Notes: a model not told the origin generated them from the sequence alone. Shown: positions 1 through 6,305, numbered from the stretch's first letter. The stretch: DNA of 9,676 nucleotides from Candidatus Omnitrophota bacterium (GCA_029557025.1 JAKPRU010000904.1:1-9676); one strand, 5' to 3'. A program made the numbers and translations.

Positions 1-142
1 AAACCGCGCTGTACCGAATGCGTTCTTTTCGATCTGTGCCCTTTCCCCGAAAAGTAACCTTCCCTATTGTCATTTTGTCTTCAGCGCCTTCGAAAACAGC
101 CCGGTGTGTTCCTGCCGGGTCGATCGGTTCGGATGTTTCACC

Positions 143-1774
143 ATGCTTCAATCCCGGTTGTATATTCCCACTCGCCGTGAGACTCCGCATGATACAGAGT
201 CACGCGGACAATCACTGCTGATTCGTGCGGGATTCATACGGCAGTTGCCGTCAGGAGTTCGGGCCTATCTTCCCATGGGGGAGATGGTATTTCAGAGACT
301 TTGCGAACTGATGAGGAAAGAACTTCAGGCAGTTGGGGCTATGGAAGTTCATGTTCCGCACGGCGAGTTTGAGGAAATGCTGATCTCTCTGGTGGGCGGA
401 GATTTGCGTTCCTATCGTGACCTTCCGAAGGTCTTTTTCGCGCGTCGCTCCCTGGAGGATGGGGAGTTTTTGGAAGTGTGTGGGTTTGAATGCAGAACGG
501 GAAGCGTCCCCGCCCCGGCCCTCCCCACGGAAGATTCCCCCGCCCCGGCCCTCCCCGTAAACGGGGAGGGAGAAGAAATCCCCCCGTTTACGGGGGGATT
601 CAGGGGGGGATTGCTCGCTTCATTCCGCAGGATTTTTCGCCGTATCGGCCTAGACGTAATCGAGACAGGAGGACAGGGAACTGCATGGGGATTTGTAGTG
701 CGTTCCGAGCAGGGCGATGTGTTCGGGACATGCGCCGAGTGCGGATTCTCCATGCCCCTGGCAAGGTTTCCATTGACCGAACCGGAAATAAACAACGTGG
801 AATCGTCCACCCTGGAGAAAGTGCATACACCGGGGATGACCAGGGTGGAGCAGGTGACACAGTTCCTGGGGTGTTCCGCCGAGCAGTTGATTAAGACGAT
901 GATATTCCAGGTGGGAGAGGAATGCGTTGCGGTGTTGTTGAGAGGCGATCATACCGTATCCGAAGAGAAACTGAGCGCGTACCTGGGATGCTCCGTGCAG
1001 CTGGCGACACCGGAGATGATCGAGCGTGTGACCGGCGCGCCGGTGGGATTTGCGGGGCCGGTGGGACTGGAGGGCATCCTAAAAATCGGCGACCGGTCGC
1101 TGAGAAACGCCAAGCCGTGCGTGACCGGCGCAAACGAAAGCGATTACCATTATCGCGGCGTGACCCTGGGGCGGGATTACGAGGTGGATCGCTGGGCGGA
1201 TTTGCGTGTCGCTCAAGTGGAGGATGTTTGCGGGCGTTGCGGCAAAGGGCGAGTCCAGGGCTGGAATGGGATCGAGATCGCAAGAGGTGGGGCTGTTCCC
1301 GCAGAAGTGATTGAGCAATTGGAGGCTTGGTATATGGATGAGAACGGCCTGCGTCATCCGCTGAGGGTTGAGCGGTTCAACGTGAATTTGAGTCACCTGT
1401 TTCTTTCCCTTGCGGATTTCCATGCCGACAATCGCGGTGTGGTGTGGCCGATTGCGATTGCGCCCTTCGAGGTGCATGTTGTGGACCTGACACCATCGGA
1501 TGAGGAGGTCCATCGGATTGCGTGTGAATTGAGCGCGTGTCTGGAACAGCAGGGCTGGAGGGTGTTGCATGACGACCGTCCAAGCCGTCCGGGTGTGAAG
1601 TTTAAAGATGCCGACCTGTTGGGATTGCCGTACGCGGTTATTGTCGGCTCACGCTCTGTGCAGGAGGGCTTGGTGGAGGTAGAGCGCCGCAAGGTACAGA
1701 AGAGGGAAAAGGTTCCTGTGAACGATGTTCCCGCGTTAATTCTTTCTTGGAGAAACGGGGATCTCACCGAATAA
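143..1774 (+). CDS. Prolyl-tRNA synthetase paralogue with lost catalytic motifs, editing and anticodon domains kept
   Basis: This 543-residue protein aligns from end to end with bacterial-type ProRS (about 570 residues in E. coli). The N-terminus (LLIRAGFIRQLPSGVRAYLP, 25-44) and motif 1 (about 48-72) match the family. The YbaK/INS editing domain spans about 222-350 and keeps the lysine of IKT (K251), RGDH (267-270) and TGAN...HY with H336. Two CxxC pairs (C197/C200, C363/C366) match positions often seen in bacterial ProRS. The anticodon-binding domain is well kept (GVVWPIAIAPF at 432-442, DDRPSRPGVKFKDADLLG at 477-494). The synthetase site is not: THEE reads EFEE (76-79), the FRDE/RPRFG motif 2 is absent, GGSxSHEF is degraded (177-184), GHIFQLGTKYS is missing after GIEIA, and the motif 3 GIGVTR reads NVNLSH (413-418). 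I chose ATG 143 because homology begins there; an upstream GTG at 104 adds 13 unrelated residues. No clear Shine-Dalgarno is visible. I infer a tRNA-Pro editing or regulatory role and no prolylation. Family assignment is firm; function is not. Confidence 0.9.
   Translation: MLQSRLYIPTRRETPHDTESRGQSLLIRAGFIRQLPSGVRAYLPMGEMVFQRLCELMRKELQAVGAMEVHVPHGEFEEMLISLVGGDLRSYRDLPKVFFARRSLEDGEFLEVCGFECRTGSVPAPALPTEDSPAPALPVNGEGEEIPPFTGGFRGGLLASFRRIFRRIGLDVIETGGQGTAWGFVVRSEQGDVFGTCAECGFSMPLARFPLTEPEINNVESSTLEKVHTPGMTRVEQVTQFLGCSAEQLIKTMIFQVGEECVAVLLRGDHTVSEEKLSAYLGCSVQLATPEMIERVTGAPVGFAGPVGLEGILKIGDRSLRNAKPCVTGANESDYHYRGVTLGRDYEVDRWADLRVAQVEDVCGRCGKGRVQGWNGIEIARGGAVPAEVIEQLEAWYMDENGLRHPLRVERFNVNLSHLFLSLADFHADNRGVVWPIAIAPFEVHVVDLTPSDEEVHRIACELSACLEQQGWRVLHDDRPSRPGVKFKDADLLGLPYAVIVGSRSVQEGLVEVERRKVQKREKVPVNDVPALILSWRNGDLTE
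503..613 (+). repeat. GC-rich palindromic repeat block inserted in frame in the ProRS paralogue
   Basis: The block contains a 19-base direct repeat, CCCCGCCCCGGCCCTCCCC, at 508-526 and 538-556 (30 bp period, which is 10 codons and gives PAPALP twice). It also contains two adjacent near-loopless perfect hairpins: CCCTCCCCGT/ACGGGGAGGG (549-558, 561-570) and AATCCCCCCGT/ACGGGGGGATT (577-587, 590-600). A further copy of GGGGGGATT lies at 605-613. It encodes about 37 low-complexity residues (121-157) with no counterpart in ProRS. Such structures are typical of dispersed intergenic repeats, so I infer an insertion that preserved the frame. Confidence 0.8.
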
Positions 1775-1780
1775 CGCAGC

Positions 1781-1830
1781 CGTTTCCTGGAGTGCGGAAA
1801 CGCAGATGTCGCCTTTTCTATCGTTTTTTT
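1781..1830 (+). terminator. Possible terminator after the ProRS paralogue
   Basis: A 7 bp stem, CGTTTCC (1781-1787) with GGAAACG (1796-1802) and an 8-base loop, lies 6 bases after the stop codon. The T-run (1824-1830) is about 21 bases beyond the stem, so this is not a canonical intrinsic terminator. It may only be a 3' end hairpin. Confidence 0.3.
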
Positions 1831-1850
1831 AACTTGTACAAATGTTCATC

Positions 1851-1867
1851 TTGGCATATTCCTTGCC
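1851..1867 (+). promoter_or_regulatory. Sigma-54 (-24/-12) promoter for the HTH gene
   Basis: TTGGCATATTCCTTGC matches the sigma-54 consensus TGGCAYRNNNNTTGC. GG lies at 1853-1854 and GC at 1865-1866, with exactly 10 bases between them. Transcription would begin near 1878, leaving a leader of about 28 bases to the ATG at 1907 with the Shine-Dalgarno in it. The base after TTGC is C where A/T is usual. No enhancer-binding protein gene is seen in the window. Confidence 0.6.
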
Positions 1868-1892
1868 TCTTTAACAGTTCAACCGACATTTC

Positions 1893-1898
1893 AGGAGG
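1893..1898 (+). promoter_or_regulatory. Strong Shine-Dalgarno that decides the start of the HTH gene
   Basis: AGGAGG lies 8 bases before the ATG at 1907 but only 2 bases before the ATG at 1901. The 1907 start therefore has normal spacing and is preferred. The 1901 start would add only Met-Lys. Confidence 0.75.
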
Positions 1899-1906
1899 AA
1901 ATGAAG

Positions 1907-2521
1907 ATGAACGAACGTTATGAACAAGATGAAGATCGGTCCGAATGCCAACAGCCCGAGGAATGGGAGGCGATATTGAAAGATGTCACTGTCCCGCGCG
2001 ATTACCGGGAAATCCCATTTGATCCCCAGATGCTGCCTTTTATCCAGGAACGCTATCAAATGCCGGAGCTGGTCAATATCGCCGACCGGGAGGAGGCGAA
2101 CCTCGTGCTGGATCGAGATATCGAGCGGCTTCGTCGCGCGATCGACCGGAAGTTGCACGGCCGGATGAAAATCTGCATGTTGCTGTCGGTGCTGACCGGT
2201 TGGTCGAACCGTCGGATTGCAGCGGTTCTGGGATATTCCAAAGACACCGTCCGTCGGGATTTGGATGAGGGGGTGAAGATTCTCAAGACCTATTTTCGTG
2301 AATCGGAGGAACGGACTTTCCCCCGGTTCCATCGGTCTCGAAAGGTACTGCGTGCGGGGATTTTTCCGCTTGATACGGACCGGGAGCGCAGCGTGTTTCA
2401 GCAATTCGCCAACGACAATGTCATCCTGCACCTGGCGTACAGCGGCGGGGACGATTTCCGCGAGGCCATGGTGATTTATCTGCCGTCTGCTCCGGCAGAA
2501 AGATTAGGGGTACAGCAATAG
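1907..2521 (+). CDS. Small helix-turn-helix (sigma region 4-like) protein
   Basis: This is a 204-residue soluble, charged protein that I do not recognise as a named family. Residues about 87-126 form a convincing helix-turn-helix of the sigma-70 region 4/LuxR kind: MKICMLLSVLTGWSNRRIAA, then VLGYSKDTVRRDLDEGVKIL, where SKDTVRRDL would be the recognition helix. Before it, residues 60-82 (DREEANLVLDRDIERLRRAI) look like a helical segment. The C-terminal 75 residues (FPRFHRSRKVLRAGIFPLDT onward) show no known domain, and no sigma region 2 is present, so it is not a complete sigma factor. It stands alone, follows a sigma-54-type promoter, and converges with the next gene. It probably binds DNA as a regulator; the target is unknown. 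No membrane segment or signal peptide is seen. Confidence 0.85.
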   Translation: MNERYEQDEDRSECQQPEEWEAILKDVTVPRDYREIPFDPQMLPFIQERYQMPELVNIADREEANLVLDRDIERLRRAIDRKLHGRMKICMLLSVLTGWSNRRIAAVLGYSKDTVRRDLDEGVKILKTYFRESEERTFPRFHRSRKVLRAGIFPLDTDRERSVFQQFANDNVILHLAYSGGDDFREAMVIYLPSAPAERLGVQQ

Positions 2522-2562
2522 AAACACGGTATGCGAGGCGATCCGGCAGTGTTTCCCTGCCG
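2521..2562. terminator. Overlapping hairpins in the convergent gap, possible bidirectional terminator
   Basis: In the 81 bp between two convergent genes, CGGCAG (2544-2549) pairs with CTGCCG (2557-2562) around a 7-base loop. Alternatively GAAACAC (2521-2527) pairs with GTGTTTC (2549-2555). The two structures exclude each other. Neither is followed by a T-run, so terminator function is only inferred from position. Confidence 0.3.
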
Positions 2563-2602
2563 ATGGTGGGGGGGATTGGATGAGTGGACACATCCAGGCC
2601 GC

Positions 2603-3736
2603 TTACAGTCCGGCAGCGGTTTGTGCGGCTGGGAGGATGACCTCGTTCCACACGGGGTCATCCTCCGAGACACACCAGGCGGAATCCTCTTTGAGATGGC
2701 CCAGGTTCCAGAACATCCAGGGGACTCGCGAGCGGTTGCAGATCTCGGTCACATACCGGTATGTCTTGATTTGTCCATTGAAACGGGCCTTACGCTGAAT
2801 ACCGAACTCTTCGACAACAAGTTGCTTGTGGAACGGCACGGTCACGGTTTTGGCATCTCGAATCCACTGCCTGAGATTGCCGCCGTAAAAGTGCAGTGTA
2901 TAGACATCCGTATGGGGAATGTTTCCCAGATCGCGGAGATCGTCTCCCGTATTCACTCCGTAATATCGGCTGTGGCCGGCCGTCCCGATGGAAATCCGGG
3001 TATCGGGGTCCAGCGCGGCGATAGTGGCCGCGCACATTGTCAGCCAGGAGCGGATGTTTGCGACGGTCTCTTCCGGGCTGTGAGAATTATTGTTCTTGAG
3101 ATTGATACCCGGTTCGTTCGCGATCTCCCATGCCCAGATCACATCATCCAGGTCTTTCCACATTACGCCGGAAGGCTGATGAACATGCAGAAGGCACTGG
3201 CGGATCCGGTTCAGGTAAGCCCGCTTTGCCGCCGTGGATGTATAAAAATCCCAGTCTCCGAACTCTGCGAAGTAATTCGTCGGGATTCCGAATGTCACAA
3301 TCAGACGGATTCCGGCATGTCGGCATTCGGTAATGAGGCGATCCACCTTGTTGAATGAGTCTTCGTGAAAGAATCCAATGGGAGCCTCAAACGTGTACGG
3401 GTCGGGGGGATCCTCCCACCAGACGAATTCCTCGCGATGCCCAAGAATGATCCGAAGCACACGCAGCCCGGCATTCTGCATAGCCAGCAGTTGTTTTTGT
3501 CGTCGATAATCAGGCTGAAACCACAGCTGCGCCTGATTCGCGCCTCCCCAGACCCGCGGGAGCGGCTCAAATGGAACCGGCTTTAATGATGGGCGGTTCG
3601 GCAGTTCAAATGTGCCTGCGGGGGGAACCTGTGCGATCTCCGTTGATTCGGTCACTCGATCCGATGGCGAGCGACAGGAAATCACCAGCAATGGAATGAA
3701 GACCATCCAGAGAGGGAAATACCTTTTCGTATCCAT
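2603..3736 (-). CDS. Lipoprotein glycoside hydrolase, GH5-like (beta-mannanase/endoglucanase type)
   Basis: This 377-residue protein probably cleaves a beta-1,4-linked polysaccharide outside the cytoplasm. The N-terminus is a lipoprotein signal, a hydrophobic stretch (7-20) ending in the lipobox VISC with Cys21; the next residue is Arg, not Asp. A low-complexity linker runs to about residue 60. The TIM-barrel follows, with the clan GH-A signatures: WAWEIANEPG (201-210) giving acid/base E208, LHFYGG (281-286), and VVEEFG (307-312) giving nucleophile E310. A late conserved Trp context, PWMFWNLGH (339-347), fits the GH5 barrel end. The split resembles GH5 mannanases, but substrate cannot be fixed from motifs. 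It lies alone on the minus strand, with no transporter or other carbohydrate gene in the window. The ribosome binding site is weak. ATG 3736 is chosen because it gives a normal signal peptide. Confidence 0.85.
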   Translation of the reverse strand: MDTKRYFPLWMVFIPLLVISCRSPSDRVTESTEIAQVPPAGTFELPNRPSLKPVPFEPLPRVWGGANQAQLWFQPDYRRQKQLLAMQNAGLRVLRIILGHREEFVWWEDPPDPYTFEAPIGFFHEDSFNKVDRLITECRHAGIRLIVTFGIPTNYFAEFGDWDFYTSTAAKRAYLNRIRQCLLHVHQPSGVMWKDLDDVIWAWEIANEPGINLKNNNSHSPEETVANIRSWLTMCAATIAALDPDTRISIGTAGHSRYYGVNTGDDLRDLGNIPHTDVYTLHFYGGNLRQWIRDAKTVTVPFHKQLVVEEFGIQRKARFNGQIKTYRYVTEICNRSRVPWMFWNLGHLKEDSAWCVSEDDPVWNEVILPAAQTAAGL

Positions 3737-3836
3737 GCCGTTCCGCGGACGAGCGATTCATCCGGTCTGTCTGCGATTCGCGAGAGCAATGCGAGGTATC
3801 ATAGGCAATTCCGAGTGGGATTCCAAGCGGGAAGCG

Positions 3837-3893
3837 GAATGGGCAGGCACGGGAATGGGCAGGCACAGAAATAGGCAGGCACGGAGGCCTGCC
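3837..3893. repeat. Three tandem 16-bp units ending in a 7-bp palindrome
   Basis: Units of about GAATGGGCAGGCACGG lie at 3837-3852, 3853-3868 and 3869-3884 with few changes. The last GGCAGGC (3874-3880) pairs with GCCTGCC (3887-3893) around 6 bases. The block lies in the 235 bp gap (3737-3971) between two minus-strand genes. The rest of that gap holds no gene I can support. A weak GGGCA/TGCCC stem (3943-3947, 3960-3964) lies just past the methyltransferase stop. Confidence 0.7.
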
Positions 3894-3900
3894 CCACCAG

Positions 3901-3936
3901 GTATTACAAGTATTAGAGGTATTACGGGTATTAGGT
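3901..3936. repeat. Four tandem 9-bp GTATTA-type repeats
   Basis: GTATTACAA, GTATTAGAG, GTATTACGG and GTATTAGGT follow each other without gaps. They begin 7 bases after the palindromic repeat block. The period of 9 with a constant GTATTA core suggests a slippage-generated microsatellite or an array of binding sites. Confidence 0.7.
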
Positions 3937-3971
3937 GCATAAGGGCAATCCCCCGTGACTGCCCCAAGTGT

Positions 3972-4748
3972 TTATTTACTCCTCTGCTGTGCCTCGCCGG
4001 TCATCGGCACAAATCGAACGGGAAGGACACTCTCGATAGTTGTTCCGTCTTTTGTCTTTCGGATTTGAACCAATTCCTGCCGCATTACACCCACGGGAAT
4101 GACCAATATGCCCCCGACTTTCAATTGATCGATGAGAGGCTGCGGGATATGGTCCGGCGCGGCAGTTACCATGATTGCATCGAACGGAGCCGCCTCCGGC
4201 CATCCGCGATACCCATCCCCGCAGCGAACGTGAACGTTGGTGTATTTCATTTCTTTGAGTGTTTTTTCGGCGCGTTCGGCGAGAGACTCGACGATCTCAA
4301 TCGTGTAAACCTCTTTGGCGAGTTCGGCCAGAATGGCGGCCTGGTACCCGGATCCGGTCCCGACTTCAAGGACCCGTTCGGAACCGTCCAGCTCCATGAG
4401 ATCGGTCATCAGGGCAACGATATATGGTTGGGAAATGGTCTGGCCTTCACCGATGGGGAGCGGGTAATCCTCATATGCGAAAAGGCGTTCCTTTTCCGGC
4501 ACGAATTCGTGTCGGGGCACGGTTCGCATCACATTCAGTAGTGTCGCATTACGAATACCCCGTGCCGCGATCTGGTTTGTGACCATCTGCTCCCGCAGTT
4601 TTTTGAAATCAGGCGGCCCGGCATGGGAACGCTGACAGGCCATCACAAAGCCGATCAGCCCAACAAGAGCCACACCCCAGAAAATCAGCATCAATCGATC
4701 GTCGAACGAGTTGTCGGAAGCGGCTGTCTGAAACATGATGGACCCCAT
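3972..4748 (-). CDS. pcm: Protein-L-isoaspartate O-methyltransferase with N-terminal membrane/lipoprotein segment
   Basis: The family transfers a methyl group from S-adenosylmethionine to L-isoaspartyl residues of ageing proteins so they can revert to aspartate. The 258 residues include a complete Pcm domain from about 46: VPRHEFVP (77-84), PIGEGQTISQP (98-108), SAM motif I VLEVGTGSGYQ (126-136), CGDGYRGWPEAAPFDAIMVT (176-195), GGILVIPVG (212-220) and the C-terminal VRFVPMTG. E. coli Pcm has 208 residues, so about 45 are extra at the N-terminus. They contain a hydrophobic segment (19-37) ending in VMAC with Cys38, preceded by DDR. This could be a membrane anchor or a lipoprotein signal with a long n-region. 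ATG 4748 is the only start that keeps Arg18 before the segment with a reasonable leader; Shine-Dalgarno is weak. The gene is divergent from the URO-D gene and has no surE or nlpD neighbour here. Confidence 0.92.
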   Translation of the reverse strand: MGSIMFQTAASDNSFDDRLMLIFWGVALVGLIGFVMACQRSHAGPPDFKKLREQMVTNQIAARGIRNATLLNVMRTVPRHEFVPEKERLFAYEDYPLPIGEGQTISQPYIVALMTDLMELDGSERVLEVGTGSGYQAAILAELAKEVYTIEIVESLAERAEKTLKEMKYTNVHVRCGDGYRGWPEAAPFDAIMVTAAPDHIPQPLIDQLKVGGILVIPVGVMRQELVQIRKTKDGTTIESVLPVRFVPMTGEAQQRSK

Positions 4749-4755
4749 TGAAACA

Positions 4756-4784
4756 TTGATTCTGCCCTCATTTCAGTGTATCAC
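4756..4784 (+). promoter_or_regulatory. Possible sigma-70 promoter for the URO-D family gene
   Basis: TTGATT (4756-4761) and TATCAC (4779-4784) are separated by 17 bases; each matches its consensus hexamer in 4 of 6 positions. Transcription would start near 4791, about 48 bases before the ATG. It lies in the 90 bp divergent gap. I could not find a comparably good promoter for the opposite gene. Confidence 0.35.
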
Positions 4785-4838
4785 ATTTCGATCCAAAAGA
4801 ATCCTTTGTTGTTTTAAGAAAGGCGAGACAGGTTCTCC

Positions 4839-6074
4839 ATGAACAGTCGTGAACGAGTTTGGGCCGCGCTTTCCCATAAAGAAGGGGATCGCGTTCCGGT
4901 CGATTTCGGAGCCATGCCGTCCACCGGCATTATGGCGATGGCCTATGGTGAATTGCGCCGGTATTTAGGATGCGGCAAGGGACGGGTTCGAGTTTACGAT
5001 TTCAGCCAGCAGCTTGCCGAACCGGAACCGGAGATTCTGGAACGGTTCGGTGTGGACGTGGTCGATTTGCGCAACACCTCGATTCTCCCGGACAATCGGA
5101 AGTGGATTTCATGGACTCTGCCGGACGGGCAGGAAGCGGACCGTCCAGCCGATGTGCTTGCTGAATCGGATGGGTGCGGAGGACACATTATCAAAGATTC
5201 CTCGGGGCAGGTCATCGCGCGAATGCCGAAAGGGTCATTTTATTTCACCGGGCTTCAACCTGCACTGGGCGAGCCGCCGAAGCCGCTGGAAGAATACACC
5301 TTCTCGATTCTGCAAGATGACTACCTGGAGATGCTTGAGACCCGTGCCCAGTGGTTTCGCAAGAACACCGAGTACGCTGTGATGGTCGGATTCGGCGGAA
5401 GCATCCTGGAACTCTGCCAGGGACAGCGGGGATGGGGCAATTTCATGATGGACCTGGCCGCCGATCCGGAGTTTGCCGGGGCCTTGATGGACAAGGCATT
5501 GGAGTCGCATCTTCGCAATCTGGAACGTTTTCTGGGGGCGGTGGGAGACACAGTAGATGTGATCCAGATGGGGGATGATTTAGGTACTCAGCAGGGGCCG
5601 CAGCTTTCCCCGGAAATGTATCATGAAATGATTTACCCCCGGCACAAACAGGTCTACCAATATGTCCATGCGCACTCGAAAGCGGCGGTGTTTCTCCATT
5701 CCTGCGGCGGCATTCGCCCGCTGCTGCCGGACCTGATTGACGCTGGAGTTCAGGCATTGAACCCCGTACAGACCTCCGCCGCCGGGATGGACCCGGCAGA
5801 ATTGAAAGCGCAGTATGGAAATCGGTTGACATTCTGGGGAGGCGGATGCGATACCCAGTCGATCCTGCCTCGTGGAACTCCGGAACAAATTGACGCCCAT
5901 GTTCGGGAGCGAATTTCCATTTTTGCACCCGGGGGCGGATTTGTGTTCTGCCAAGTCCATAATATCCAGGCAAAGACACCGCCACGGAATGTCGTGGCGA
6001 TGTTTGAGGCCGTGGCCAAGTATCGGGACTATCCCGACGGATGGAAGCGAGAGGATTTGCGTGTTGCTCAGTAG
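4839..6074 (+). CDS. URO-D family protein, probable cobamide-dependent methyltransferase type
   Basis: The 411 residues belong to the uroporphyrinogen decarboxylase superfamily, which includes the MtaA/MtbA/CmuA methyltransferases. The N-terminus MNSRERVWAALSHKEGDRVP (1-20) is the common signature of this branch. HemE's PVWxMRQAGR motif is absent, so haem synthesis is unlikely. A zinc-type triad is visible: H287 and C289 in LHSCGG, with C337 in WGGGCDTQ. LNPVQTSAAGMDP (308-319) and a C-terminal GGGFVF (365-370) also fit. In this group such a site activates a thiol acceptor for methyl transfer from a corrinoid protein, but many members in uncultivated bacteria remain unassigned. No corrinoid protein, MtaB-like partner or activator is encoded in the window, so substrate is unknown. 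The gene stands alone; the Shine-Dalgarno is weak. Confidence 0.85.
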   Translation: MNSRERVWAALSHKEGDRVPVDFGAMPSTGIMAMAYGELRRYLGCGKGRVRVYDFSQQLAEPEPEILERFGVDVVDLRNTSILPDNRKWISWTLPDGQEADRPADVLAESDGCGGHIIKDSSGQVIARMPKGSFYFTGLQPALGEPPKPLEEYTFSILQDDYLEMLETRAQWFRKNTEYAVMVGFGGSILELCQGQRGWGNFMMDLAADPEFAGALMDKALESHLRNLERFLGAVGDTVDVIQMGDDLGTQQGPQLSPEMYHEMIYPRHKQVYQYVHAHSKAAVFLHSCGGIRPLLPDLIDAGVQALNPVQTSAAGMDPAELKAQYGNRLTFWGGGCDTQSILPRGTPEQIDAHVRERISIFAPGGGFVFCQVHNIQAKTPPRNVVAMFEAVAKYRDYPDGWKREDLRVAQ

Positions 6075-6099
6075 GAGTGTCATCATTTCAGACCGGAGT

Positions 6100-6305
6100 A
6101 GTTCGTGGGGCTTTTCAATGAGATTTCTCCCTTCGGTCGAAATGACAACGGAATCGTCATTCCGAGCATGACTCCGGCAGGACCGCCTGGCCTACTGGGT
6201 CTGCCAGGCAGGGCCGCCTGGCCTACTGGTCGATGGGCGAGCTTTCTCAGGAGGAGCAACCCGGAGTCTGCGAAGGGCTGCGACGTGGCGATCTCAGTAC
6301 ATGCG
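6100..6305. repeat. Mosaic of short dispersed-repeat fragments between two genes
   Basis: The gap of about 270 bp (6075-6343) holds no gene I can support. It begins with a segment carrying CTTCGGTCGAAATGACA and an AATGAC/GTCATT stem (6141-6146, 6156-6161). Next is an exact 16-bp direct repeat, CCGCCTGGCCTACTGG (6183-6198 and 6214-6229), flanking the palindrome CTGCCAGGCAG (6201-6211). The part from about 6236 to 6305, read on the minus strand, looks like another arm (GAGATCGCCACGTCGCAGCC). The arms resemble dispersed repeats often seen in genomes of uncultivated bacteria; this is inference from style, not a match I could run. Confidence 0.6.

Noticed and set aside
18..221. Small gene at the left edge
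   Set aside because: It overlaps the ProRS start in another frame, has no ribosome binding site and no recognisable features.
490..894. Overlapping open frame inside the ProRS paralogue that could suggest a frameshift
   Set aside because: The ProRS alignment continues in the same frame on both sides of the repeat block, so no frame change is needed. The other frame is rich in Arg/Pro, as expected from GC-rich sequence read out of frame.
1834..1860. Sigma-70 promoter (TTGTAC / CATATT) before the HTH gene
   Set aside because: The spacing is about 15 bases and the -10 is poor, while the overlapping sigma-54 motif is near consensus with exact spacing.
2531..3358. Open frame of 275 codons on the plus strand opposite the GH5 gene
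   Set aside because: The minus-strand frame has a signal peptide and catalytic motifs. The plus-strand frame shows no domain and is a mirror of it.
3837..3936. CRISPR array
   Set aside because: Units are 9 and 16 bp, contiguous, without spacers, and no cas gene is near.
3612..4541. Open frame of 309 codons on the plus strand across the repeat gap and opposite pcm
   Set aside because: It reads through tandem repeats and antisense of a clear Pcm domain; no coherent protein is visible.
5443..5985. Open frame of 180 codons on the minus strand opposite the URO-D gene
   Set aside because: It is antisense to conserved motifs of the plus-strand protein and has no domain of its own.
4839..6074. Uroporphyrinogen decarboxylase HemE
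   Set aside because: The HemE substrate motif near the N-terminus is missing and a His/Cys/Cys zinc-type triad is present, pointing to the methyltransferase branch.
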